A stretch of DNA of 64,000 nucleotides from RGIG3513 sp045658985 (lineage in GTDB: Bacteria > Bacillota > Clostridia > Oscillospirales > Butyricicoccaceae): contig JAZOWC010000053.1 in the NCBI GenBank assembly GCA_045658985.1, forward strand, positions 1 through 64,000, written 5' to 3'. The notes under the pieces were generated by a model that saw nothing but the letters and a program-made list of their open reading frames with translations, made no database searches and was not told the DNA's origin. The translations under genes were made by a program, and so were the position numbers. Position 1 is the first letter of the stretch, and each line of letters starts with the position of its first letter. Positions 24,495 to 31,597 of the stretch are shown here, piece after piece.

Positions 24495-25784
24495 TCAGGC
24501 GGACTTTTTGGACAGATGATTTTTGAGCCAATCCTTGCCGTCAACAAATCTGGATACGATAAAAGATACTACGTAGTCGCCTGCGGCGTTGATCATTGTA
24601 GCGGGAGGATCGACCAGATTGCCGATGGTGACCAGAATGGGGAATGCAAGCTCCATCTGGTTGGGGAAGAACAGCGAGCAGATGATATATTCACCGATAT
24701 AGCCGCCGCCGGGCACACCGGACATACCGACGGAGGACAGAACGGCAACCAGAATTACGGGGATGAGATTTGCAAAGGTGAGGTCAACACCGAATACACC
24801 CATGACGAATGCGATCTTGAGCACGCAGGAGAAGCAGGAGCCGTCCATGTGCATTGTAGCGCCGAGAGGCAGAACGATGTCTGTGACGTCTTTGGAGATG
24901 CCGGTGTCTTCGGCAGCTTCCATGTTGGTGGGGATGGTAGCGACAGAGGAGCATGTGCCCAGAGAAACCATAGCGGGACGGAGCAGATGCTTGAACATTG
25001 CTTTGGGTCCCTGCTTGCCGCCGCCGATCCAGGCAAAGAGGGGGAACGCGGTGAACAGGTATACAAAGCAGAGGGGATAATAAACGGCAAGAGCTCTGCC
25101 GTAGTCAGCTGTGATCTGAGGACCGTAGGTAGCAACCAGATCTGCAAAGAAGCCGAAGAAAGCGATGGGAGCGTAGTATGTAATGATCTTGACAAGCTTC
25201 ATCATTACGCCGGACAGATCATCGAGGAACTTGCCGACCATAGATTCTTTGCCGCCGTTGAGGTTAACGGCAAAGCCGAACAGCAGAGAGAAGACGATGA
25301 GGGGCAGCATAGCTCTGCGGGTAAGCAGACCGACGAAGTCCTCTGCAGTGAAGAAGTTGACTATCATCTGGGACAGTGTTGCATAGTCACCGATCTCCTC
25401 TGCGGGAACGTTGTTCCATGCCTCAAGAACTGGAGGGAATACCTTCATGAGCAGGAACATGATCAGTGCGGCAACAGCGCCGGTTACCACGAAGGTTATG
25501 ACGGTTGTGCCCATAATCTTGCCTGCGCGCTTGCGGCTGCCCATATTTGCAACTGCGCCTGCGATAGAAGCAAAAACCATAGGAACAACGATACAGAACA
25601 TCAGGTTGATAAATACCTTGCCCAAAGGTGCAAGCACGGTAGCACCGGCTTTGACGACTTCACCGTTTTGGGTGACTTTGGGGAATATTGCGCCGATAAC
25701 GCAGCCTGCGATTATGGCAACGACCATTGCAATAAGCAGGGCATAGTTCTGCAGGAATGATTTTTTGTTTGTTGTGTTTGACAT
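24495..25784 (-). CDS. Dicarboxylate/amino acid:cation symporter (DAACS/SDF family)
   Basis: 429-residue transporter of the GltP/DctA fold with eight helices and two hairpins. The serine-rich hairpin region SLGTCSSVATIPT, the GATMHMDG motif and GVPGGGYIGEY near the C-terminus match the substrate and cation sites; the residue normally read as Asp/Thr pair specificity could not be decided. It imports acidic amino acids or C4 acids with Na+ or H+. Start at 25784 has GGAGG 7 nt upstream. Divergent from an AraC regulator with direct-repeat operators. Confidence 0.9.
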   Translation of the reverse strand: MSNTTNKKSFLQNYALLIAMVVAIIAGCVIGAIFPKVTQNGEVVKAGATVLAPLGKVFINLMFCIVVPMVFASIAGAVANMGSRKRAGKIMGTTVITFVVTGAVAALIMFLLMKVFPPVLEAWNNVPAEEIGDYATLSQMIVNFFTAEDFVGLLTRRAMLPLIVFSLLFGFAVNLNGGKESMVGKFLDDLSGVMMKLVKIITYYAPIAFFGFFADLVATYGPQITADYGRALAVYYPLCFVYLFTAFPLFAWIGGGKQGPKAMFKHLLRPAMVSLGTCSSVATIPTNMEAAEDTGISKDVTDIVLPLGATMHMDGSCFSCVLKIAFVMGVFGVDLTFANLIPVILVAVLSSVGMSGVPGGGYIGEYIICSLFFPNQMELAFPILVTIGNLVDPPATMINAAGDYVVSFIVSRFVDGKDWLKNHLSKKSA

Positions 25785-25836
25785 AGCAGCCTCCATGATC
25801 AATTTAATATCTTGATGACATTATATATCATATCTA

Positions 25837-25866
25837 TTGCAAAATCTGCGCAAAATATGCTATAAT
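25837..25866 (+). promoter_or_regulatory. Promoter of the second AraC-family gene
   Basis: TTGCAA (25837-25842), 18 nt, TATAAT (25861-25866), 32 nt before the start codon. Two regulator repeats lie between the hexamers. Confidence 0.6.
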
Positions 25867-25881
25867 TTAAGCAAAAGATGC
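25839..25881. promoter_or_regulatory. Three direct repeats GCAAAANNTGC, probable AraC operator
   Basis: GCAAAATCTGC (25839-25849), GCAAAATATGC (25850-25860) and GCAAAAGATGC (25871-25881). Start-to-start distances are 11 and 21 bp, one and two turns of the helix, the usual geometry for AraC-family half-sites. They overlie the gene's own promoter and flank the divergent symporter gene, pointing to autoregulation and control of the symporter. Confidence 0.65.
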
Positions 25882-25897
25882 TAAAGGAGGTCGTGAT

Positions 25898-26719
25898 ATG
25901 CCCGTATATGGAGAACGAGGATATCTCAGGGAGAATTACAGACTTTTTCATCTGGCAGCACCTCTGACGGAGGAGGTCGATTTTCATTATCATACCTTCC
26001 ACAAGATCGTCATTCCTCTCAAAGGAACACTATCTTATATGATAGAGGGGAGGCATTACAGACTGGAGGCGTTCGACGTAGCTCTCGTCGGCAGAGGATG
26101 CGTCCACAAGCCCGAGACTGCCGAGTCCAATGAGAGAGTGCTCATATATATATCATCGGATTTTCTGCGTGAAAAGAGCACCGATACCTGCGATCTTGAA
26201 AAGTGCTACAAGATTGCCCACGAGCGAGGCAGTCATATATTGCGGCTCAATCATTTGCAGCGTAATCGTGTGTCAAAGCTGATAGGCGAGCTTGAGAATC
26301 TGCACGGAAGCAAAGAATACGGCAGCGATTTTATGCGGGATACCATATTGTTTCAGCTTTTGATCGAACTTGCGGGGTTTTCTCTCAAGCAGCAGAATAT
26401 TGAGGTTGATACCGTCTATGACGAAAAAATCGTACAGGTGCTCAAATACATCAACGATAATCTCACCGAGAATATCAGCATTGACCATCTTGCCGAAAAA
26501 ATATATATCAGCAAGTACCATATGATGCGCAAGTTCAAAGCTGAGACGGGATACACCGTGCACGTGTATATATCCAACAAGCGGCTTTTGTTGTCGCAGC
26601 AGCTTATCGAGCAGGGTATGTCGCCGACCGATGCCTGCTACAGATGCGGATTCAGAGACTATTCGGTGTACTCAAAGGCGTATAAAAAACTGTTCGGTGT
26701 TTCACCAAAGAAAAAATAA
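25898..26719 (+). CDS. AraC-family regulator with cupin domain
   Basis: 273-residue transcription factor. An N-terminal cupin (FHYHTFHKIVIPLKG, then VALVGRGCVHKPE) binds a small ligand, and residues about 170-270 hold the two HTH motifs (ISIDHLAEKIYISKYHMMRKF, FRDYSVYSKAYKKLFGVSPK). Divergent from the DAACS symporter, with three matching direct repeats between them. Ligand probably an acidic or acylated amino acid by context. AAAGGAGG precedes ATG. Confidence 0.9.
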   Translation: MPVYGERGYLRENYRLFHLAAPLTEEVDFHYHTFHKIVIPLKGTLSYMIEGRHYRLEAFDVALVGRGCVHKPETAESNERVLIYISSDFLREKSTDTCDLEKCYKIAHERGSHILRLNHLQRNRVSKLIGELENLHGSKEYGSDFMRDTILFQLLIELAGFSLKQQNIEVDTVYDEKIVQVLKYINDNLTENISIDHLAEKIYISKYHMMRKFKAETGYTVHVYISNKRLLLSQQLIEQGMSPTDACYRCGFRDYSVYSKAYKKLFGVSPKKK

Positions 26720-26720
26720 A

Positions 26721-26747
26721 GAAGATGCCGCTCGGTGCGGCATCTTC
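26721..26747. terminator. Bidirectional terminator
   Basis: GAAGATGCCGC/GCGGCATCTTC, perfect 11-bp stem with a 5-nt loop, between the AraC gene and the FliB-like gene. Confidence 0.85.
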
Positions 26748-26752
26748 TCTGT

Positions 26753-27688
26753 TTATTGATATTGTTCGTTCAGTGCGTCTAATATAATATACAGATTATC
26801 GGTCGAATATTCGATCTCTGCAGAGTACATTCTGATTATATCCAGCTGATCGGCGCAGGTGAAACTGCCCTTTTTGGCAAATATGGCCGCGCCCGCTGCG
26901 CGAATTATACAATAGGTGAATGCTGCAAACAGGCAAGCTTCCTGTGCGGTAATATCCGTCCGGATCATATATCTGTATATGATGTATACGGCCAGCTGCT
27001 CGTACTCGGCGGTGCGGTCGTGCATATAACCATCGAATATCGATTTGTTCTCGGGGGAGTGGTAGGTTTTCAAATCATACAGTACATCTGTCCAGTCTTC
27101 GGAAAGCCTCTCGAGTCCTGTCAATATATCCGTCCACGTGCGTATATCCGGATCAAATGTCGGGATACCGCAGGCATTGAGTGCGTCGGAAAGTCTGTCC
27201 TCCATACTTCTGCTTCTGTCCTGCAAAAGTTCAATTATATGATCTCTGAATTGCACGTCTGTATTTTGCTCGACAGCATCTGTATAGCCAAGAAGCTTTA
27301 CAGTATTTTTGTTATTGATTATCAGATCGCATACCGCTTCGCAGCTTGGTCCGAGTCCGCATTCGACGTGATCGTCGAGCTCATTATAGAATCTTGGATG
27401 CTCGGCACATATGTCGCATACACAGTCGGTACCGAGATTGAGCATTATTGTGCATAGTCCGCGGCTGTCGAGCATCGGGCATCGGTCGTGCTCGGCAAGC
27501 TTAAAGTGGGGAGTATCCGTCCAGTCTATATTGCGGCGTATATTCTCTCCCATTTCGCCGGGCAGATTTTTGTAGTATTCTGCAGTTTTTTGATCTATGT
27601 CTATCTCCCAGCCGATGCAGCAGTTGTGCTTGCACTTGTCGGCGGTACATTTGAAGTCGGGGTAATAGTCAGGATATACTGTGTACAT
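26753..27688 (-). CDS. FliB-like lysine-N-methylase, cysteine-rich
   Basis: 311-residue protein of the flagellin lysine-N-methylase (FliB) family. The cysteine-rich N-terminus (C14, C19, C23, C24 in CTADKCKHNCCIGWEI) and further cysteines in DRCPML, GLCTIML and CVCDICAEHPRFY form the family's metal or Fe-S cluster region, akin to YkgJ. The homologous enzyme methylates surface-exposed lysines of flagellin. No flagellar gene is near, and many non-motile clostridia carry such genes, so the true substrate is open. AGGAGG start; alone. Confidence 0.82.
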   Translation of the reverse strand: MYTVYPDYYPDFKCTADKCKHNCCIGWEIDIDQKTAEYYKNLPGEMGENIRRNIDWTDTPHFKLAEHDRCPMLDSRGLCTIMLNLGTDCVCDICAEHPRFYNELDDHVECGLGPSCEAVCDLIINNKNTVKLLGYTDAVEQNTDVQFRDHIIELLQDRSRSMEDRLSDALNACGIPTFDPDIRTWTDILTGLERLSEDWTDVLYDLKTYHSPENKSIFDGYMHDRTAEYEQLAVYIIYRYMIRTDITAQEACLFAAFTYCIIRAAGAAIFAKKGSFTCADQLDIIRMYSAEIEYSTDNLYIILDALNEQYQ

Positions 27689-27749
27689 AACGCCCTCCTG
27701 CGGCTTATTTTATATATGAATATAAACCTGCGGCATTATATTGTCAACC

Positions 27750-27780
27750 AAAAAAGCCCTGTGCACCATGCACAGGGCCT
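27750..27780 (-). terminator. Terminator of the SLC13/ArsB-type carrier gene
   Basis: GCCCTGTGCA/TGCACAGGGC with a 3-nt loop, then CTTTTTT on the minus strand. Confidence 0.85.
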
Positions 27781-27799
27781 TGATATAACGCAGAATCAA

Positions 27800-29074
27800 T
27801 CAAACACCGAACAGTACCCAGATGAATATGTATGCGGGTATGATAGCGGCAAGAGTGAAGGGGATGCCGATCTTGAAGAAGTCACCGTTTTTGACTTCAT
27901 AGCCTTCTTTGCGCAGAATGCCGATGCCGGTAATGTTTGCGGATGCGCCGATGGGGGTGCAGTTGCCGCCCAGAGTTGCACCGGAGAGCAGACCGAAATA
28001 CAGAGGGGTGGGATCGCATCCCATTTCAAGTGCAAGACCTGCAATGACGGGAATCATGGTTGCAACGTAGGGGATGTTGTCAATGAATGCAGAGATAATT
28101 ACCGATGCCCATACTATGATTGTGTACATGAGGAACACGTTACCGTTGCCCAGGTTTGCCAGCAGTTTGGCCAGTTCATCAATGACACCCATATGGGAGA
28201 TACCGCCGATCATAATGAACAGTCCGACAAGCAGACCGAGAGTTTCGTAGTCGATAGCTTTGATGGGAGAGAGGAAAGAATCGGTTGTTTTCTTTTTGCT
28301 AAAGTTATACACGAGTCCGATCACGAGAAGCGCGCAGCAGATAAGACCGTTGGTGATGGCAGGCTTGTTGGGGATGAAAGATGCGCAGATGAGCAGAACA
28401 ATGGTGCCGAGCAGCAGATAGGTCGGGACAAAATCCTTGACCTCTGTAAGCTGAGTGGTTTTGGGAATGGGGGATTTCTCCTTGCGGAAAATAAAGTAGA
28501 GGATAGCTGCGGATATTACGGCACCGAGCTCAACGGCAAAGAACATACCGGGCTTGCCGTCGTAGAAGAAGAAGTCCATAAAGCTCATATCCAGAGCCGA
28601 GCCGAGCATGATAGCTGTAGTATCACCGACCAGAGTTGCAGCACCCTGCAGATTGGAGGAAACAGCGATGCCGATGATGAAGGGGACGGGATTGGTGTTG
28701 AGCTTCTTGCATATCTCGAGAGCAACGGGAGCAATCATAAGTACGGTTGCAACGTTGTCAACGAATGCGGAGATAACACCCGCAAACAGTGCCAGGCAGA
28801 CAGCTGCCCACTGTACGTTGGGGACTTTTGCCATGATCATATCTGCAAGTCGCTCGGGCATATGACTCTCGATAAACAGCTGAACGAGACCCATAGTACC
28901 TGCAATCATAAGCAGAACGTTAAAGTCGAGAGACTCAAATATTTTGCCCAGGGGGAGCATACCGCTGATTATAAAAATAAGTCCGGAAGCAAGAGCTATG
29001 TACGGACGGTATTTGCTGAAAATAAGCATCAGCACGTACGTTGCGGCAAACAGAATAATTGCGGGGAGCATCAT
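27800..29074 (-). CDS. SLC13/ArsB/NhaD-type ion transporter
   Basis: 424-residue, 10-12-helix membrane protein of the ion transporter superfamily. Two internally similar halves each carry the family pattern (SAFVDNVATVLMIAPVALEI and SAFIDNIPYVATMIPVIAGL). The FVDN/FIDN motifs are typical of ArsB/NhaD/CitM-like carriers that move anions or exchange Na+/H+. Which substrate it carries cannot be told; no ars gene is near. Start: AGGTGAT with ATGATG, either ATG possible. Own promoter. Confidence 0.85.
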   Translation of the reverse strand: MMLPAIILFAATYVLMLIFSKYRPYIALASGLIFIISGMLPLGKIFESLDFNVLLMIAGTMGLVQLFIESHMPERLADMIMAKVPNVQWAAVCLALFAGVISAFVDNVATVLMIAPVALEICKKLNTNPVPFIIGIAVSSNLQGAATLVGDTTAIMLGSALDMSFMDFFFYDGKPGMFFAVELGAVISAAILYFIFRKEKSPIPKTTQLTEVKDFVPTYLLLGTIVLLICASFIPNKPAITNGLICCALLVIGLVYNFSKKKTTDSFLSPIKAIDYETLGLLVGLFIMIGGISHMGVIDELAKLLANLGNGNVFLMYTIIVWASVIISAFIDNIPYVATMIPVIAGLALEMGCDPTPLYFGLLSGATLGGNCTPIGASANITGIGILRKEGYEVKNGDFFKIGIPFTLAAIIPAYIFIWVLFGV

Positions 29075-29104
29075 TAATCACCTCATATTATATTTAACCT
29101 GATT

Positions 29105-29133
29105 ATTATACATTATGTCCACGCAAAATGCAA
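29105..29133 (-). promoter_or_regulatory. Promoter of the SLC13/ArsB-type carrier gene
   Basis: Minus strand TTGCAT (29128-29133), 17 nt, TATAAT (29105-29110). Confidence 0.6.
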
Positions 29134-29156
29134 CAAAGTTAGATAGAAAAATACAA

Positions 29157-29186
29157 AAATCACCTGCCACATAGGGCAGGTGATTT
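29157..29186 (-). terminator. metY-metA terminator
   Basis: AAATCACCTGCC/GGCAGGTGATTT, perfect 12-bp stem, 6-nt loop, followed by TTTTTGTATTTTT on the minus strand. Confidence 0.9.
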
Positions 29187-29189
29187 GCT

Positions 29190-30107
29190 TTATTTGATAT
29201 TTTTGATATCGTATGGGGTGGTCTGATATACAAAATAGTTCAGCCAGTTGCTGTAGAGCAGGTTTGCGCAGGAACGCCACGAGACGTTGGGAGAGAGAGA
29301 GTCATCGTCGTTGGGATAGTAGTTTTTGGGTACGCTGATGGGCAGACCCTGATTCTTGTCTCGGAGATATTCATTCTCCAGTGTACGTGCGTCGTATTCG
29401 CTGTGCCCTGTGATAAATATCTGCCTGCCGTCCTGAGCACTCATTGCATAAACACCTGCATCCGGGGAGGAGGCAATTATCTGAATGTTCGAGACTTTTT
29501 CGATGTCTTCGCGTGCAATTGCGGTGTGACGGGAGTGGGGAACCATAAACGTATCGTCAAATCCGCGGAAGAGCATATTGTTGCTTACCTCTACAGTGTG
29601 GGGGAATATGCCGAACATCTTCTCGGGAAGGACGATTTTGTTGATTCCGTAGTGATAGTAGAGTGCGGCCTGAGCACCCCAGCATATATGGAATGTGCTG
29701 TGTACGTGGGTCTTTGTCCACTCCATGATTTCGCAGAGTTCACGCCAGTATTCGACTTCCTCAAAGGGCATCAGCTCAACGGGCGCCCCGGTAATAATGA
29801 ATCCGTCAAAGTTCTGATCCTTGATGTCGGAAAAATGCTTGTAAAAGGCTATCATATGCTCCGCAGGAGTGTTTTTGGGTACGTGATTTTCTACAGCGAT
29901 CAGCTCCAGCTCCACCTGCAGAGGAGTGTTTGACAGCAGACGCGCAAGCTGAGTTTCCGTGGCGATTTTGGTAGGCATCAGATTGAGCAGGCCTATTCTC
30001 AGCGGACGGATATCCTGAGTATGTGCACGGGTCTCGTCCATGACGAATATATTCTCGGTTTTGAGGGTCTGTGCGGCAGGCAGACCGTTAGGTATTTTTA
30101 TAGGCAT
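29190..30107 (-). CDS. metA: Homoserine O-acetyltransferase (MetA family)
   Basis: 305-residue enzyme that acylates L-homoserine in methionine synthesis. The nucleophile is Cys142 in HICWGAQ, with His and Glu of the triad in SRHT and HSEYD regions. Residue 111 is Glu (in GAPVE); in this family Glu111 gives acetyl-CoA specificity whereas Gly gives succinyl-CoA, so it should make O-acetylhomoserine. That matches the O-acetylhomoserine sulfhydrylase encoded 22 nt upstream. Start has AAGGAG 8 nt before ATG. Confidence 0.95.
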   Translation of the reverse strand: MPIKIPNGLPAAQTLKTENIFVMDETRAHTQDIRPLRIGLLNLMPTKIATETQLARLLSNTPLQVELELIAVENHVPKNTPAEHMIAFYKHFSDIKDQNFDGFIITGAPVELMPFEEVEYWRELCEIMEWTKTHVHSTFHICWGAQAALYYHYGINKIVLPEKMFGIFPHTVEVSNNMLFRGFDDTFMVPHSRHTAIAREDIEKVSNIQIIASSPDAGVYAMSAQDGRQIFITGHSEYDARTLENEYLRDKNQGLPISVPKNYYPNDDDSLSPNVSWRSCANLLYSNWLNYFVYQTTPYDIKNIK

Positions 30108-30129
30108 TACGATGCTCCTTAAAGAGTGC

Positions 30130-31410
30130 TTACTTTACCTGATCGAGAGCCTGCTTGAGATCGTCAATAAGATCATCCTTGCTCTCAAGACCTACAGACA
30201 GACGTACGAGATCGGCACCTACACCGGCTGCGGCAAGCTCGTCATCGGTCATCTGACGGTGTGTGCTGCTTGCGGGGTGGAGGCAGCAGGTGCGTGCGTC
30301 TGCAACGTGGGTCTCAATAGCACCGAGCTTGAGTGCTTTCATAAAGCTTTCGGCAGCTTTTCTGCCGCCCTTGACGCCAAAGGATACAACACCGCAGGAG
30401 CCTTTGGGCAGATATTTCTGTGCAAGCTCGTAGTATTTGTCACCCTCCAGACCGCTGTAGCGTACCCAGGATACCATGGGGTGAGCCTTGAGGAACTGTG
30501 CGATGGCCAGTGCGTTGGCGCTGTGACGCTCCATACGTACGTGCAGGCTCTCGAGACCCAGATTGAGCAGGAATGCACTCTGGGGAGCGGGGGTGGAGCC
30601 AAAGTCGCGCATGAGCTGTGCGGTGGCTTTGGTGATATAAGCGGCTTTGCCGAAACGTTCTGTATATGTAATTCCGTGGTAGCTGTCGTCGGGAGTGCAC
30701 AGACCGGGGAACTTGTCTGCGTACTTGGTCCAGTCAAAATTACCGCTGTCAACGATGGCGCCGCCGACTGCACTGCCGTGACCGTCCATGTATTTTGTTG
30801 TGGAGTGGGTTACGATATCACAGCCGAACTCAAAGGGTCGGCACAGAACGGGAGTGGCAAAAGTGTTGTCTACAATAAGAGGAACGCCGTGTGCATGTGC
30901 GGCATTGGCAAACTTCTCTATATCGAGTACGGTAAGAGCGGGGTTGGCAATAGTCTCGCCGAAAACAGCTTTGGTATTGGGCTTGAATGCGGCGTTGAGT
31001 TCTTCTTCGGTGCAGTCGGGGGAGACAAAGGTAAAGTCTACACCCATCTTCTTCATTGTGACCGAGAACAGATTGAATGTACCGCCGTAGATGCTGCTGC
31101 TTGCAACAACGTGATCGCCGCAGGTGGCAATGTTGAATATTGCATAGAAGTTTGCGGCCTGACCGGAGGAGGTAAGCATTGCGGCAACGCCGCCCTCGAG
31201 CTCACAGATCTTTGCTGCAACATAGTCGCAGGTAGGATTCTGCAGTCTGCTGTAGAAGTAACCGTTGGCCTCCAGATCGAACAGTTTGCCCATGTCTTCG
31301 CTGGTGCTGTATTTGAAGGTGGTGGACTGGATTATGGGGATCTGTCTGGGTTCTCCGTTGCCGGGCTGATAGCCGCCCTGAACGCATGTGGTTTCGATAC
31401 GCTTGCTCAT
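30130..31410 (-). CDS. metY: O-acetylhomoserine aminocarboxypropyltransferase (sulfhydrylase)
   Basis: 426-residue PLP enzyme joining O-acetylhomoserine and sulfide to homocysteine. Family blocks include TTCVQGGYQPGNGEPR at the start, the SSQAANFYAIF-type cofactor pocket, the PLP lysine in HSTTKYMDGHG near residue 207 and SVGLESKDDLIDDL at the end. It precedes metA, giving a complete direct-sulfhydrylation route from homoserine. Strong consensus promoter with direct repeats upstream; no S-box was seen. Confidence 0.95.
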   Translation of the reverse strand: MSKRIETTCVQGGYQPGNGEPRQIPIIQSTTFKYSTSEDMGKLFDLEANGYFYSRLQNPTCDYVAAKICELEGGVAAMLTSSGQAANFYAIFNIATCGDHVVASSSIYGGTFNLFSVTMKKMGVDFTFVSPDCTEEELNAAFKPNTKAVFGETIANPALTVLDIEKFANAAHAHGVPLIVDNTFATPVLCRPFEFGCDIVTHSTTKYMDGHGSAVGGAIVDSGNFDWTKYADKFPGLCTPDDSYHGITYTERFGKAAYITKATAQLMRDFGSTPAPQSAFLLNLGLESLHVRMERHSANALAIAQFLKAHPMVSWVRYSGLEGDKYYELAQKYLPKGSCGVVSFGVKGGRKAAESFMKALKLGAIETHVADARTCCLHPASSTHRQMTDDELAAAGVGADLVRLSVGLESKDDLIDDLKQALDQVK

Positions 31411-31447
31411 AATTCTTACCTCTTTTATCCTATGATTTAACTGAGTC

Positions 31448-31476
31448 TTATCAATTTAGTTAATATTATCAATTTA
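31448..31476. promoter_or_regulatory. Direct repeats over the metY promoter
   Basis: TTATCAATTTA at 31448-31458 and again at 31466-31476 (read TAAATTGATAA on the minus strand), 18 bp apart. One overlaps the -10, the other the initially transcribed region. They look like a repressor site for sulfur or methionine control, which is inferred. Confidence 0.5.
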
Positions 31477-31491
31477 AATGATTTTTGTCAA
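31463..31491 (-). promoter_or_regulatory. metY-metA promoter
   Basis: Minus strand TTGACA (31486-31491), 17 nt, TAATAT (31463-31468); a near-consensus promoter that would need repression. Confidence 0.7.
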
Positions 31492-31522
31492 CGGGAGCCC
31501 ATTAATATTGGTGTTAAAACTA

Positions 31523-31551
31523 TTGCAAAATGACAGATGTATCTATATAAT
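31523..31551 (+). promoter_or_regulatory. fhs promoter
   Basis: TTGCAA (31523-31528), 17 nt, TATAAT (31546-31551), 46 nt before the start codon. Confidence 0.65.
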
Positions 31552-31597
31552 ATATATTTAGGTATACTATCCTCAAAATAAAGGAAGGAAGAAAGTT

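Noticed and set aside
22820..25760. Two long open frames (519 and 468 codons) opposite the AbgB-like and symporter genes
   Set aside because: Codon-bias shadows of the minus-strand genes; His/Cys/Gln-rich products without domains and no start signals.
27488..31440. Long plus-strand frames opposite the carrier, metA and metY genes
   Set aside because: Antisense shadows with low-complexity composition, while the minus-strand proteins have clear motifs.
31411..31597. SAM riboswitch or T-box before metY
   Set aside because: The leader is short and AT-rich; none of the conserved aptamer or T-box blocks is present.
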